Assembly (NCBI GenBank): GCA_964606085.1
Contig: CAZSFD010000112.1
Location: 1 to 13,153, forward strand
Length of the DNA: 13,153 bases
Source of the DNA: CAIQJJ01 sp964606085
Lineage (GTDB): Bacteria > Chloroflexota > Anaerolineae > Anaerolineales > UBA4823
Reading direction: 5' to 3'
Positions 5,840-12,412 of the stretch are shown here, in pieces. The notes beneath the pieces were generated by a model that saw only the letters and a program-made list of their open reading frames with translations, made no database searches and was not told where the DNA came from. Every line of letters starts with the position of its first letter. Position 1 is the stretch's first letter. The translations under genes and the position numbers were made by a program.

Positions 5840-6889
5840 TTAGAACATCAATGCGTTGATTTTGTTGATCGACTCTGGCGCGGGGCGCAGGCGTTCGGCG
5901 GACAGGCGGTTGAGGGCGGTTTCAGGCAGGTTGTAGATTTCGGTTAGCGTGGGTCGGTCGGGGGCGATGTAGATCAGGCCGGTAACGAGGCAATCGCAGT
6001 GGTTGGATTCCTCAAGCACATGCAACGCCGCGGCACGGTCGGTGGGGTTGTGTTCGCGGCCCAGCTTGCGCAGAACGATGTGTGACCCGTCGTGCAGTTC
6101 CACCTCGGTCGTTTCGTTTTCGCCGTATTCGATCATGATCTCTTCGGCGCGCGGCACAAAGGAGAGATCGTGCAGGGCTACTTCGTGGTTCTTGCCCCAG
6201 GCATACGAGTGGAAGGCTGTATCCTGGTTATTGAAGGTGACGCACGGGCTGATGATGTCGAGGACGGCGATGCCTTTATGGGCCAGGGCGGCTTTGAGCA
6301 GCTCTTTCACCTGCTTGGGATCACCAGCGAAAGATCGGGCCACAAACGTGGCATTGCCCACCAGCGCTTCCCAGGCAATGTCAATGGGCATGTAGCGGTT
6401 GACACCCTGGTGCTTGAGTTCGAGGCCGATTTCGGCGGTAGCGGAGAATTGGCCTTTGGTGAGGCCATAGACACCGTTATTCTCGACGATGTAGACCATG
6501 GGCACGTTGCGGCGTACAAGGTGCTTGAACTGGCCCATACCGATACTGGCGGTGTCGCCATCGCCGCTGACGCCGATGCCGCGCAGGGTGATGTCGGCGA
6601 AGAGTGCGCCAGTGGCCAATGAGGGCATACGTCCGTGCAGGCCGTTGAAGCCGAACGAGCGGCTGAGGAAGTAGGTGGGGCTTTTGCTCGAACAGCCGAT
6701 GCCGCTGAACTTGACCACGTTTTCGGGGACGATGTCCATTTCGTAGCAGGCGGCGATGATCTGACTGGCAATGGAGTTGTGGCCGCAGCCCTGGCAGAGC
6801 GTGCTGGGCAGGCCGCGATAATCATTTTTGCTGAAACCAACCGCATTGACGTTGCCGCGGGGGGCTTCGGTAACGGGGATATTCGACAT
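5840..6889 (-). CDS. korB: 2-oxoacid:ferredoxin oxidoreductase, beta subunit
   Basis: Carries the thiamine diphosphate and [4Fe-4S] site of a KorAB-type enzyme that oxidatively decarboxylates a 2-oxoacid (2-oxoglutarate, pyruvate or a branched-chain acid) to acyl-CoA, reducing ferredoxin. The protein has 349 residues. Visible: LCQGCGHNSI (Cys32, Cys35), GIGCSSK (Cys66) and SPCVTF (Cys216), together the four cluster ligands of this family; and the TPP motif GDGD (109-112) through ENNGVYGLTKGQ (136-147). There is no extra ferredoxin domain. The frame opens at a GTG at 6910, but ATG at 6889 is chosen for its AAGGAG site 8 bases upstream. It begins 25 bases after korA. The exact 2-oxoacid cannot be assigned; the similarity pattern favours the Kor (2-oxoglutarate) group. 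Confidence 0.92.
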   Translation of the reverse strand: MSNIPVTEAPRGNVNAVGFSKNDYRGLPSTLCQGCGHNSIASQIIAACYEMDIVPENVVKFSGIGCSSKSPTYFLSRSFGFNGLHGRMPSLATGALFADITLRGIGVSGDGDTASIGMGQFKHLVRRNVPMVYIVENNGVYGLTKGQFSATAEIGLELKHQGVNRYMPIDIAWEALVGNATFVARSFAGDPKQVKELLKAALAHKGIAVLDIISPCVTFNNQDTAFHSYAWGKNHEVALHDLSFVPRAEEIMIEYGENETTEVELHDGSHIVLRKLGREHNPTDRAAALHVLEESNHCDCLVTGLIYIAPDRPTLTEIYNLPETALNRLSAERLRPAPESINKINALMF

Positions 6890-6897
6890 GGTTGCGA

Positions 6898-6903
6898 CTC
6901 CTT
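6898..6903 (-). promoter_or_regulatory. Ribosome binding site of korB
   Basis: AAGGAG on the minus strand, 8 bases before ATG at 6889. This strong site decides against the longer GTG start at 6910, which would lie upstream of it. Confidence 0.8.
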
Positions 6904-6906
6904 GTG

Positions 6907-6926
6907 GCACAGGATTAATCCTGTGC
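6907..6926. repeat. Perfect 20-bp palindrome at the korA/korB junction
   Basis: GCACAGGATTAATCCTGTGC is an exact palindrome of two 10-base halves with no spacer. The korA stop codon lies at its centre and the korB ribosome site starts 3 bases after it. It may be a junction hairpin in the mRNA, a dimeric-regulator site, or a copy of a dispersed palindromic repeat. Confidence 0.6.
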
Positions 6927-8738
6927 TACGGTAAAGGCGTTTTCGATCCAGCGGGCCGTCATCGGCAGGCCATCCAGGTGAGCGAGCGAAACCAGGCGGG
7001 CCTGCAGGGTGGGGTCGTCGAGCAGCAGCAGTTGGTACATTTGCCCGTCGCGGTTGAGTTCGACGACGTAGTTTTTGTCGTGGCTGCGGATGAATTGGCT
7101 AACTTCGTCGGTGAAGGGGTAGGCGCGCAGGCGCATATAATCGGAGGCGATGCCACGCTGCGCCAGGTGGTGACGCGCTTCCTGGATGGCGGGGTCGGTG
7201 GAGCCGAAGCCGATGAAGCCGATTGTTGCGCCGGGGACAGCTTCAATGACCGGTTGGGGGACGAGGCCGCGGGCGGTATCGAATTTCTTCTTCAGGCGGT
7301 TGAGGTTGGCCTCCCACACGCCGGGAGCTTCGGAGTAGGTGGCTTTGTCGGTGTGGCCGGTGCCGCGGGTGAAGTAGGCAGCGGCGGGGTGACGGTTGCC
7401 AGGCACAGTGCGCCAGGCGATGCCGTCGCCATCCACGTCTTTATAACGGGCCCACTCGCCAGCCATGCGTTCCAGGTCTTCTTCCCACAAGATTTTGCCG
7501 CGGTCCATGGGGGTTTCGGGGTAGCAGAAGGGTTCGGTCATCCATTGGTTCATGCCGAAATCTAGGTCTGACATGACGAAGACGGGCGCTTGCAGGCGTT
7601 CGGCCAGGTCGAAGGCTTTCCAGCCGTGCTCGAAGCACTCGTTGACCGAGCCAGGCAGCAGGATGATGTGTTGGGTATCGCCATGACCGCAGAAGGCCGC
7701 CTCGAGCAGGTCGCCCTGGGCGGTGCGGGTGGGCATACCGGTGGCTGGGCCAACGCGCTGCACGTCCCAGACCACCACGGGGGTTTCGGCAAAGTAGGCC
7801 AGGCCGAGGTACTCGTTCATCAGGCTGACGCCCGGCCCGGAGGTGGAGGTCATGGCCCGCAGGCCGGCCCAACCGGCCCCGACCACCATGCCGATGGCAG
7901 CCAGTTCATCCTCGGCCTGGATGACGGCGCAGGTAAACTTGCCCGTTTCGGGGTCGGTGCGCAGCATGGGAACATACTCGATCATCGTCTCAGCCAGGCT
8001 GGAAGCGGGAGTGATGGGATACCAGGCGCAGAACTGCATCCCGCCGTAGAGCGAGCCAATGGCGGCGGCAGTGTTGCCGTCGGCCATGATCAGGCCGTCG
8101 GTTTTGTTCAGCGGCTCGACGCGGTAGGGGTCTTTCTTGGTCAGGTTGGCGGCGGCCCATTCGTACGCTTTCGTCACCACGCCAAAGTTCAAGTCAATCG
8201 GTTTCTGCTTGCCCTTGAAGTGGAAGGTGAGGGCGTCGCAGATTTTGTCCATATCTATACCGAGGATTTGGCACACCACGCCGACATAGACCATGTTGGC
8301 GATGTAATCACGCAGATTGCTGGGAATCTCAGTGCCGCGCGTAAGCTGCTTGACCGGCATGGGGTAGACGGCAATATCCTGGCGGGTGATGCCGAGTTTG
8401 ATGCTGTCATCGTAGAAGAACGCGCCGCCTGGCACGACATCGGCCTGATCCTGGACGAAGGAGGCCGGGTTCATCGCCACGACCACCTCGTGTTCTTCGC
8501 GGCGGGCGATGAAGCCATCTTTGTTGACGCGAATGGTGTACCAGGTGGGCAAGCCCTGGATATTCGAGGGAAAGATGTTCTTCCCTGAAACGGGGATGCC
8601 CATCTTGAACAGGGCGCGCATCAGCGTCGTGTTCGACGTCTGGCTGCCCGACCCGTTGACGGTGGCGACGGTAATCGAGAAGTCATTAATTACCGCCGCG
8701 CCGTCAGCGGCTGCGAGAGGGGTTGGTTGGTCAGACAT
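6915..8738 (-). CDS. korA: 2-oxoacid:ferredoxin oxidoreductase, fused gamma-alpha subunit
   Basis: Large subunit of the KorAB enzyme, cytoplasmic. Its 607 residues combine a gamma domain (about 20-190; TVNGSGSQTSNTTLMRAL and IFPSNIQGLPTWYTIRV) with the alpha or pyrimidine-binding domain from about 214. Alpha-domain marks are CAWYPITPASSLAETM (237-252), the TSGPGVSLMNEYLGLAYFAE segment (~299-318) and, soon after, VQRVGPATGMPTRTAQGDLL. A C-terminal transketolase-like domain follows. The gamma-alpha fusion is characteristic of the two-subunit KorA type, including those found in aerobes. ATG at 8738 has AGGAG 5 bases away. It is followed at 25 bases by korB and preceded at 63 bases by the TroA-fold gene. 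No ferredoxin gene is adjacent. Confidence 0.92.
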   Translation of the reverse strand: MSDQPTPLAAADGAAVINDFSITVATVNGSGSQTSNTTLMRALFKMGIPVSGKNIFPSNIQGLPTWYTIRVNKDGFIARREEHEVVVAMNPASFVQDQADVVPGGAFFYDDSIKLGITRQDIAVYPMPVKQLTRGTEIPSNLRDYIANMVYVGVVCQILGIDMDKICDALTFHFKGKQKPIDLNFGVVTKAYEWAAANLTKKDPYRVEPLNKTDGLIMADGNTAAAIGSLYGGMQFCAWYPITPASSLAETMIEYVPMLRTDPETGKFTCAVIQAEDELAAIGMVVGAGWAGLRAMTSTSGPGVSLMNEYLGLAYFAETPVVVWDVQRVGPATGMPTRTAQGDLLEAAFCGHGDTQHIILLPGSVNECFEHGWKAFDLAERLQAPVFVMSDLDFGMNQWMTEPFCYPETPMDRGKILWEEDLERMAGEWARYKDVDGDGIAWRTVPGNRHPAAAYFTRGTGHTDKATYSEAPGVWEANLNRLKKKFDTARGLVPQPVIEAVPGATIGFIGFGSTDPAIQEARHHLAQRGIASDYMRLRAYPFTDEVSQFIRSHDKNYVVELNRDGQMYQLLLLDDPTLQARLVSLAHLDGLPMTARWIENAFTVAQD

Positions 8739-8801
8739 GTTTACTCCTGTGGTCTGGGTAAAGAAAGCGCATCTGAATGTGGAGAATGATTCAGGTATTT
8801 G

Positions 8802-9698
8802 TTATTGCACCGCCAGCACGCTTGGCAAATCGCGCAGCGCCTGGGCCAGATATGTGCCATGCCAGGTGAGCAGTTTGCCATCCAGGTAGATCAGGCGGTC
8901 GCTGCGGACGGCGGGGGTGAGGGCGAAAAGTTCACTCAATTGCAGGTGATGGCTTTCGTCGTAGGCGTAGGGTTCATCGGGGAGCAGGATCACTTCGGGC
9001 CGGGCGGCGATGATCTCATCCAGGGTGACGCGTGGAAAGCGGGTGTCACGCCCGGCAGTCGCTTCGGGGGCCGATTGGCCGAGGTCGGCTTCGAGCGGGT
9101 AGCGCCTGGCGCGGTCGGCGAAGACGTTCGTTCCCCCCATCAGGCGCAACAGGTCGCTCATGTAGGTGTCGCCATTGAAGGTGATCCACCAGGGCGTGCC
9201 AGAACTCGTCTCCTGCCAGAGCGGGCAAAAATAACGGAAGGACGGCAGCGATCCGGCTGATTCTTCGGCCCAATCGAGCGTGATTTCGAGGGTTTGCACG
9301 CGGGCGGTGGCGGTGTGGTCGCGGAAGAGTTCGGCTATTTTGAACAGCACATCCATGGCCTGGCGCACGCTGCGCGGCTGCGAGACCCACACGGCCACGC
9401 CCTGCGCTTCGAGGTCTTCGACATCGGCCAGGGAGTTTTCATCCATGTCGGCGATGACCAGATCGGGGTGCAGGGCCACAATTTGGGCCACATTGGCATT
9501 TTTGGGGCCGCCGACGTGCGGCAGTTCAGCGACCGGTTGGGCGGGCAGGGTGCAGTAATCAGTAACGCCCACCACAGCGCTGCCCAGGCCGAGATCGAAC
9601 AGGCTGGCCGTCAGCGAGGGTACGAGTGAAACCACACGCTGCGGAGCCTGGGTGAAGTGCAACAATTTCCGGTGACCATTTCCGTTACTTGAAGCCAT
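8802..9698 (-). CDS. TroA/BtuF-fold helical-backbone metal receptor, no signal peptide
   Basis: A 298-residue protein with the two-lobed fold of ABC-transporter substrate-binding proteins for cobalamin, haem or iron chelates. The N-lobe shows APQRVVSLVPSLTASLFDLGL (~18-38), GVTDYC, VGGPKNANVAQIVALHPDLVI (~63-83) and ADMDEN; a helical linker precedes the C-lobe, with ARPEVILLPDEPYAYDE and the WHGTYLAQAL end (BtuF-like). It starts MASSNGNGHRK and has no hydrophobic signal segment or lipobox, so it is probably cytosolic rather than a transporter component. No permease or ATPase gene is in the window. A role in binding or sensing a metal or corrinoid is inference. It lies 72 bases after the M20 gene, with a possible promoter in that gap, and 63 bases before korA. 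Confidence 0.8.
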   Translation of the reverse strand: MASSNGNGHRKLLHFTQAPQRVVSLVPSLTASLFDLGLGSAVVGVTDYCTLPAQPVAELPHVGGPKNANVAQIVALHPDLVIADMDENSLADVEDLEAQGVAVWVSQPRSVRQAMDVLFKIAELFRDHTATARVQTLEITLDWAEESAGSLPSFRYFCPLWQETSSGTPWWITFNGDTYMSDLLRLMGGTNVFADRARRYPLEADLGQSAPEATAGRDTRFPRVTLDEIIAARPEVILLPDEPYAYDESHHLQLSELFALTPAVRSDRLIYLDGKLLTWHGTYLAQALRDLPSVLAVQ

Positions 9699-9712
9699 AT
9701 AAGTCGCCTTTT

Positions 9713-9741
9713 GTTGTAACGACGGAAGTCGTTCATACCAA
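9713..9741 (-). promoter_or_regulatory. Promoter candidate with palindromic spacer before the TroA-fold gene
   Basis: TTGGTA (9736-9741) and TACAAC (9713-9718) on the minus strand are 17 bases apart, each 4 of 6 to consensus. The spacer contains the inverted repeat AACGAC-ggaa-GTCGTT (9718-9733), an operator-like layout. The implied leader is only about 8 bases, which weakens the call. Confidence 0.3.
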
Positions 9742-9744
9742 GAA

Positions 9745-9767
9745 AGGGCGAACTGACCGTTCGCCCT
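9745..9767 (-). terminator. Hairpin after the M20 amidohydrolase gene
   Basis: The 9-bp perfect stem AGGGCGAAC/GTTCGCCCT with a 5-base loop begins 3 bases after the stop codon. On the minus strand it is followed by TTCTTGG, a poor U-tract. It is a weak terminator or an mRNA-stabilising hairpin. Confidence 0.5.
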
Positions 9768-9770
9768 AAA

Positions 9771-10943
9771 TCAGCCAAGCAGATTCACGATAGAACCGGC
9801 CATCAGCGCAGCGGCACTGGGCAAGACCGTTTCGTCAATATCGAAACGCGGGTGGTGGTGCGAGGCGTTCAGCCCCTTTTCAGCGTTGGCCGAACCGACA
9901 AAGAAGAAGCAGCCGGGGATTTCTTGCAAGAAGAAGGCCATATCTTCTGAACCCATGGTGGCGAAACGGGTTTCCAGGCGGTAATCGGGCAAAATTTGGG
10001 CGGCTGTCTGGCGTACCACTTCGGCCACCGAGGCGTTGTTGACCACGGCGGGGGTCAATGCGTTCATCTCGATTTCAGCCTGGCACTCGCAGGCTTCGGC
10101 CACACCGTGTACCACCTGGTCGAAACGATCCAGCACGCGTTGGCGCATGGCTACATCGAAGGTGCGAATGGTGCCGCTCATCTCAACAGCGGGGGGGATG
10201 ACGTTGAAGGCCTCACCGCCGTGGATGGTGGCGACGGTGATGACGGCGGTATCGAGCGGGGCCACGTTGCGGGAGATAATGCCCTGCAAGGCGCTGATGA
10301 TCTGCGCCGAAGCCAGCACAGGGTCAATGGCGAGATGGGGGGCCGCACCATGCCCGCCCTTGCCGGTGACGCGAATCTTGAAGATTTCGGCGGCGGCCAT
10401 CAGCGGGCCATCGGCCACGCCCAGCCAACCGACGGGCTTGTCATTCCAGACGTGCATGCCTACCGCAAAATCAGGGTGGGGGTTCTCCAGCACGCCATCG
10501 TCCATCATGCTCGGCGCGCCGCCCATGCCTTCCTCGGCTGGCTGAAAGACGAGCTTGACCGTACCGTTGAACTCGTCGCGCCGGGCGGCTAACATGCGCG
10601 CCACGGTGATGCCGATGGCGATGTGCGCATCGTGGCCGCAGGCGTGCATCACGCCGGGGTTTTGTGAGGCGTATTCGGCCCCGGTTTCCTCGGCGATGGG
10701 CAGGGCATCCATGTCGAAGCGGGCCATCACCACCGGCCCCGGCCCTTGGCCTTCGAGCAAAGCCACCACACCGGTCTTGCCGATGCCAGTGGCAACTTCG
10801 AGGCCGAGGGCTTGCAGTTCGCGCGCCACCACGCCGGCGGTGCGTACTTCCTGAAAGCCTAATTCGGGATGGCGGTGAAAGTCGCGGCGCAGGAAGCGGG
10901 TGAATTCAAAGAGGTCGAGGGCCTGGGGGAGGAGGGGGGTCAT
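9771..10943 (-). CDS. M20-family amidohydrolase (N-acyl-amino-acid / hippurate hydrolase-like)
   Basis: Predicted dinuclear metal aminoacylase/carboxypeptidase of subfamily M20D, cleaving an amide bond of an N-acyl amino acid or small peptide in the cytosol. At 390 residues it has the usual length. Visible: FHRHPELGFQE (22-32); MHACGHDAH (99-107; Cys102 and His104 are metal ligands with Asp105); FQPAEEG (133-139, Glu137-Glu138 catalytic/ligand); GMHVW (His163); the dimerisation lid domain from about 180 with GKGGHGAAPH; and a C-terminal SHHHP ligand histidine. No signal peptide. The ATG at 10943 lies 21 bases after the DinB-fold gene and has no clear Shine-Dalgarno, suggesting co-expression. 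The acyl and amino-acid specificity cannot be read from sequence. Confidence 0.9.
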   Translation of the reverse strand: MTPLLPQALDLFEFTRFLRRDFHRHPELGFQEVRTAGVVARELQALGLEVATGIGKTGVVALLEGQGPGPVVMARFDMDALPIAEETGAEYASQNPGVMHACGHDAHIAIGITVARMLAARRDEFNGTVKLVFQPAEEGMGGAPSMMDDGVLENPHPDFAVGMHVWNDKPVGWLGVADGPLMAAAEIFKIRVTGKGGHGAAPHLAIDPVLASAQIISALQGIISRNVAPLDTAVITVATIHGGEAFNVIPPAVEMSGTIRTFDVAMRQRVLDRFDQVVHGVAEACECQAEIEMNALTPAVVNNASVAEVVRQTAAQILPDYRLETRFATMGSEDMAFFLQEIPGCFFFVGSANAEKGLNASHHHPRFDIDETVLPSAAALMAGSIVNLLG

Positions 10944-10964
10944 GGGGAGCAGTAGACAGATGGA

Positions 10965-11537
10965 TCAGGGGGCGGTTTCGTGGGCCTGGCGGACGATTTC
11001 GGCGATCTGGCCGAGGTGGTCGGTGTCGTGGCGCAGACCCATGATGAAGCGGGCCTGGGCGTTGACGGGCTGTGCGCCCTGCCAGGGTTCGTAGGCTATC
11101 GTCAGGTTGGGCGCGTCGGGCCATAGGTCGAGGCTGGCCAGGCGCATGCGGCGGCTTTCTTCCAGACGTTGGCGGCACTGGGCGAGGGTGGTGACGGTTT
11201 CCCAGGGCGTTTCATACCGTGAGCGGCCATGATGTTCCACGCCACGCGCCATTTCGGCAGCCAAAAAAGCAGACTCTTCGGATGATGCGGTAACGTGGAC
11301 GATAACGTGCGCCAAAGTCCAGGCCACGGCGGCTTCGGCGGCGTTGGCGGCGTATTTATCTTCGGCGGCGGGGTCCACCGGCTGAAAGACAACATCGGCA
11401 TCGCTGCAATCGGCGATCAGCGCCAACATGCGGTCAACCATTTCGTGGGTCAGTTGGCGCAAGTCGTCCATACTGAGCGGCGCGGCCAGTTCGTTCATGG
11501 TCATTTTCTTGGCGCGGACGGGGGTGAAATCGAGCAT
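10965..11537 (-). CDS. DinB-fold protein (YfiT/BstA-like superfamily)
   Basis: Four-helix bundle protein of the DinB/DUF664 type. Members include metal-dependent thiol S-transferases (bacillithiol or mycothiol), while many have no known role. With ATG at 11537 the protein has 190 residues. Likely metal ligands are a histidine in WTLAHVIVHV (73-82) and His170 and His174 in RHDTDHLGQI, the HxxxH pattern of the fold. The upstream extension to 11591 is rejected because it would be translated from the heptad repeat DNA, and because CGGAGA lies 6 bases before 11537. It lies between a PIG-L deacetylase (64 bases upstream) and the M20 hydrolase (21 bases downstream), all on one strand. Confidence 0.82.
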   Translation of the reverse strand: MLDFTPVRAKKMTMNELAAPLSMDDLRQLTHEMVDRMLALIADCSDADVVFQPVDPAAEDKYAANAAEAAVAWTLAHVIVHVTASSEESAFLAAEMARGVEHHGRSRYETPWETVTTLAQCRQRLEESRRMRLASLDLWPDAPNLTIAYEPWQGAQPVNAQARFIMGLRHDTDHLGQIAEIVRQAHETAP

Positions 11538-11557
11538 GGAGGTCTCCGAGAGAAAGT

Positions 11558-11600
11558 CAAAGGTGGCAGGTGGCAAGTTACAAGTTGCCACTTGCTACAT
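11558..11600. repeat. Heptad-type degenerate tandem repeat, short array
   Basis: Six 7-base units in register: CAAAGGT, GGCAGGT, GGCAAGT, TACAAGT, TGCCACT, TGCTACA. The last two carry the complement of the GGCAAGT theme, so arms GTGGCAA and TTGCCAC can pair. It fills most of the 64-base gap between the PIG-L stop and the DinB start, with the same unit theme as the array at 12329-12412. Confidence 0.75.
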
Positions 11601-11601
11601 C

Positions 11602-12327
11602 TCAACCAAACACAATCCGGCGGAAATGTTCTTCGTAGCGCGGCGCTTCGAGGGTGCTATCGGCGGTGTGGCGCGAGCGCATGCGTTCGGTGAATTTCTG
11701 GCGATCGGGGCCGATTTGCGAGGCGTGTTCGTAGAGGGCGCGGATTTTGGTGTCCCAGAAATCGGTTACATCGAGGGTGACGGTGGGCTGGGCGGTGAGC
11801 GTCACCCACACTTCGCGAGGGCCGTGCGGTTCGATGCCCTCGTCGCAGAGCAGTTCCTCGAAAAACAGGTGGTTGCCGGCGGCAGGGAAGACGGCGTCTA
11901 TCACGGCCTGGCCGGCGTAGCGGTGATCGGGGTGGTTGATGTAGCCGTCGCGCACGAACAGGTTGGTGGGGTCAGAGGTGACGACGACGTCAGGTTTCGC
12001 CATGCGGATGGCGCGCACGATGTCGCGGCGCAGGTGCAAATCGGGGATGAGGTAGCCATCGGGATAGCTCAGAAATTCGACTTTCTCCACGCCGAGGACG
12101 CTGGCGGCGGCGCGCTGCTCTACTTGCCGCACGGCGCATAGATCATCGGCCGGGGTGTTGCGGTCTTTGACGCCCTTATCGCCGCAGGTGAGCAGGCAGT
12201 AGGCGATATGATGCCCATCGGCGGCCCAGCGCGCCAGGGTAGCGCCGCAGAAAAATTCGGGGTCGTCGGGGTGGGCGAGGATGACGAGGATGTTTTTGGG
12301 GGTGTCCCAGTTTTCGGGGGTGAGCAT
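11602..12327 (-). CDS. PIG-L / LmbE family deacetylase
   Basis: Zinc-dependent N-deacetylase or amidase of the LmbE-like fold, the family of MshB, BshB, Mca and GlcNAc-PI deacetylase. The protein has 241 residues. The metal site is visible: AHPDDPEF (18-25; His19, Asp22 ligands, Asp21 catalytic base) and INHPDHRYAG (130-139; His135 ligand). The segments CLLTCGDKGV and SYPDGYL are also family-typical. No signal peptide, so cytosolic. ATG at 12327 has no Shine-Dalgarno; the DNA before it is a heptad repeat array. The 3' end also runs into a second heptad array. Substrate unknown: N-acetylglucosaminyl compounds and thiol conjugates are both possible. Confidence 0.9.
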   Translation of the reverse strand: MLTPENWDTPKNILVILAHPDDPEFFCGATLARWAADGHHIAYCLLTCGDKGVKDRNTPADDLCAVRQVEQRAAASVLGVEKVEFLSYPDGYLIPDLHLRRDIVRAIRMAKPDVVVTSDPTNLFVRDGYINHPDHRYAGQAVIDAVFPAAGNHLFFEELLCDEGIEPHGPREVWVTLTAQPTVTLDVTDFWDTKIRALYEHASQIGPDRQKFTERMRSRHTADSTLEAPRYEEHFRRIVFG

Positions 12328-12328
12328 G

Positions 12329-12412
12329 GCAAGGGGGCAGGTAGCAAGTAGCAGGTGGCAGGTGGCAAGTTGGATGTTCGACTTGCGACTTGCACCCTGT
12401 TACTTGCAACCC
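12329..12412. repeat. Heptad-type degenerate tandem repeat, long array
   Basis: Twelve consecutive 7-base units with no gap. The first six follow (A/G)GCA(A/G)GT, for example AGCAAGT, AGCAGGT, GGCAGGT, GGCAAGT. After TGGATGT the units change to the complementary theme (TCGACTT, GCGACTT, GTTACTT), so the halves form an imperfect inverted repeat. The array exactly fills the gap between the ricT-like stop codon (12413-12415) and the PIG-L start codon (12327). Confidence 0.8.

Noticed and set aside
6828..7565. + strand open frame of 245 codons across the korA/korB junction
   Set aside because: Antisense to two recognised genes, and its Gly/Val/Ala-rich composition has no recognisable motif.
7590..8588. 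Long + strand open frame (332 codons) opposite korA
   Set aside because: Shadow of korA. The Gly/His/Asp-rich composition is typical of an antisense frame in GC-rich DNA, and there is no ribosome site or domain.
8773..8794. Inverted repeat CTGAAT-N10-ATTCAG between the TroA-fold gene and korA
   Set aside because: Only six AT-rich pairs with no T-run and no linked promoter; too weak to call an operator or terminator.
11538..11591. N-terminal extension of the DinB-fold protein
   Set aside because: Its first residues would be coded by the heptad repeat array; ATG at 11537 has a good ribosome site.
12329..12412. CRISPR array
   Set aside because: Units are 7 bases, contiguous and degenerate, with no 20-40 base repeats, no unique spacers and no cas genes.
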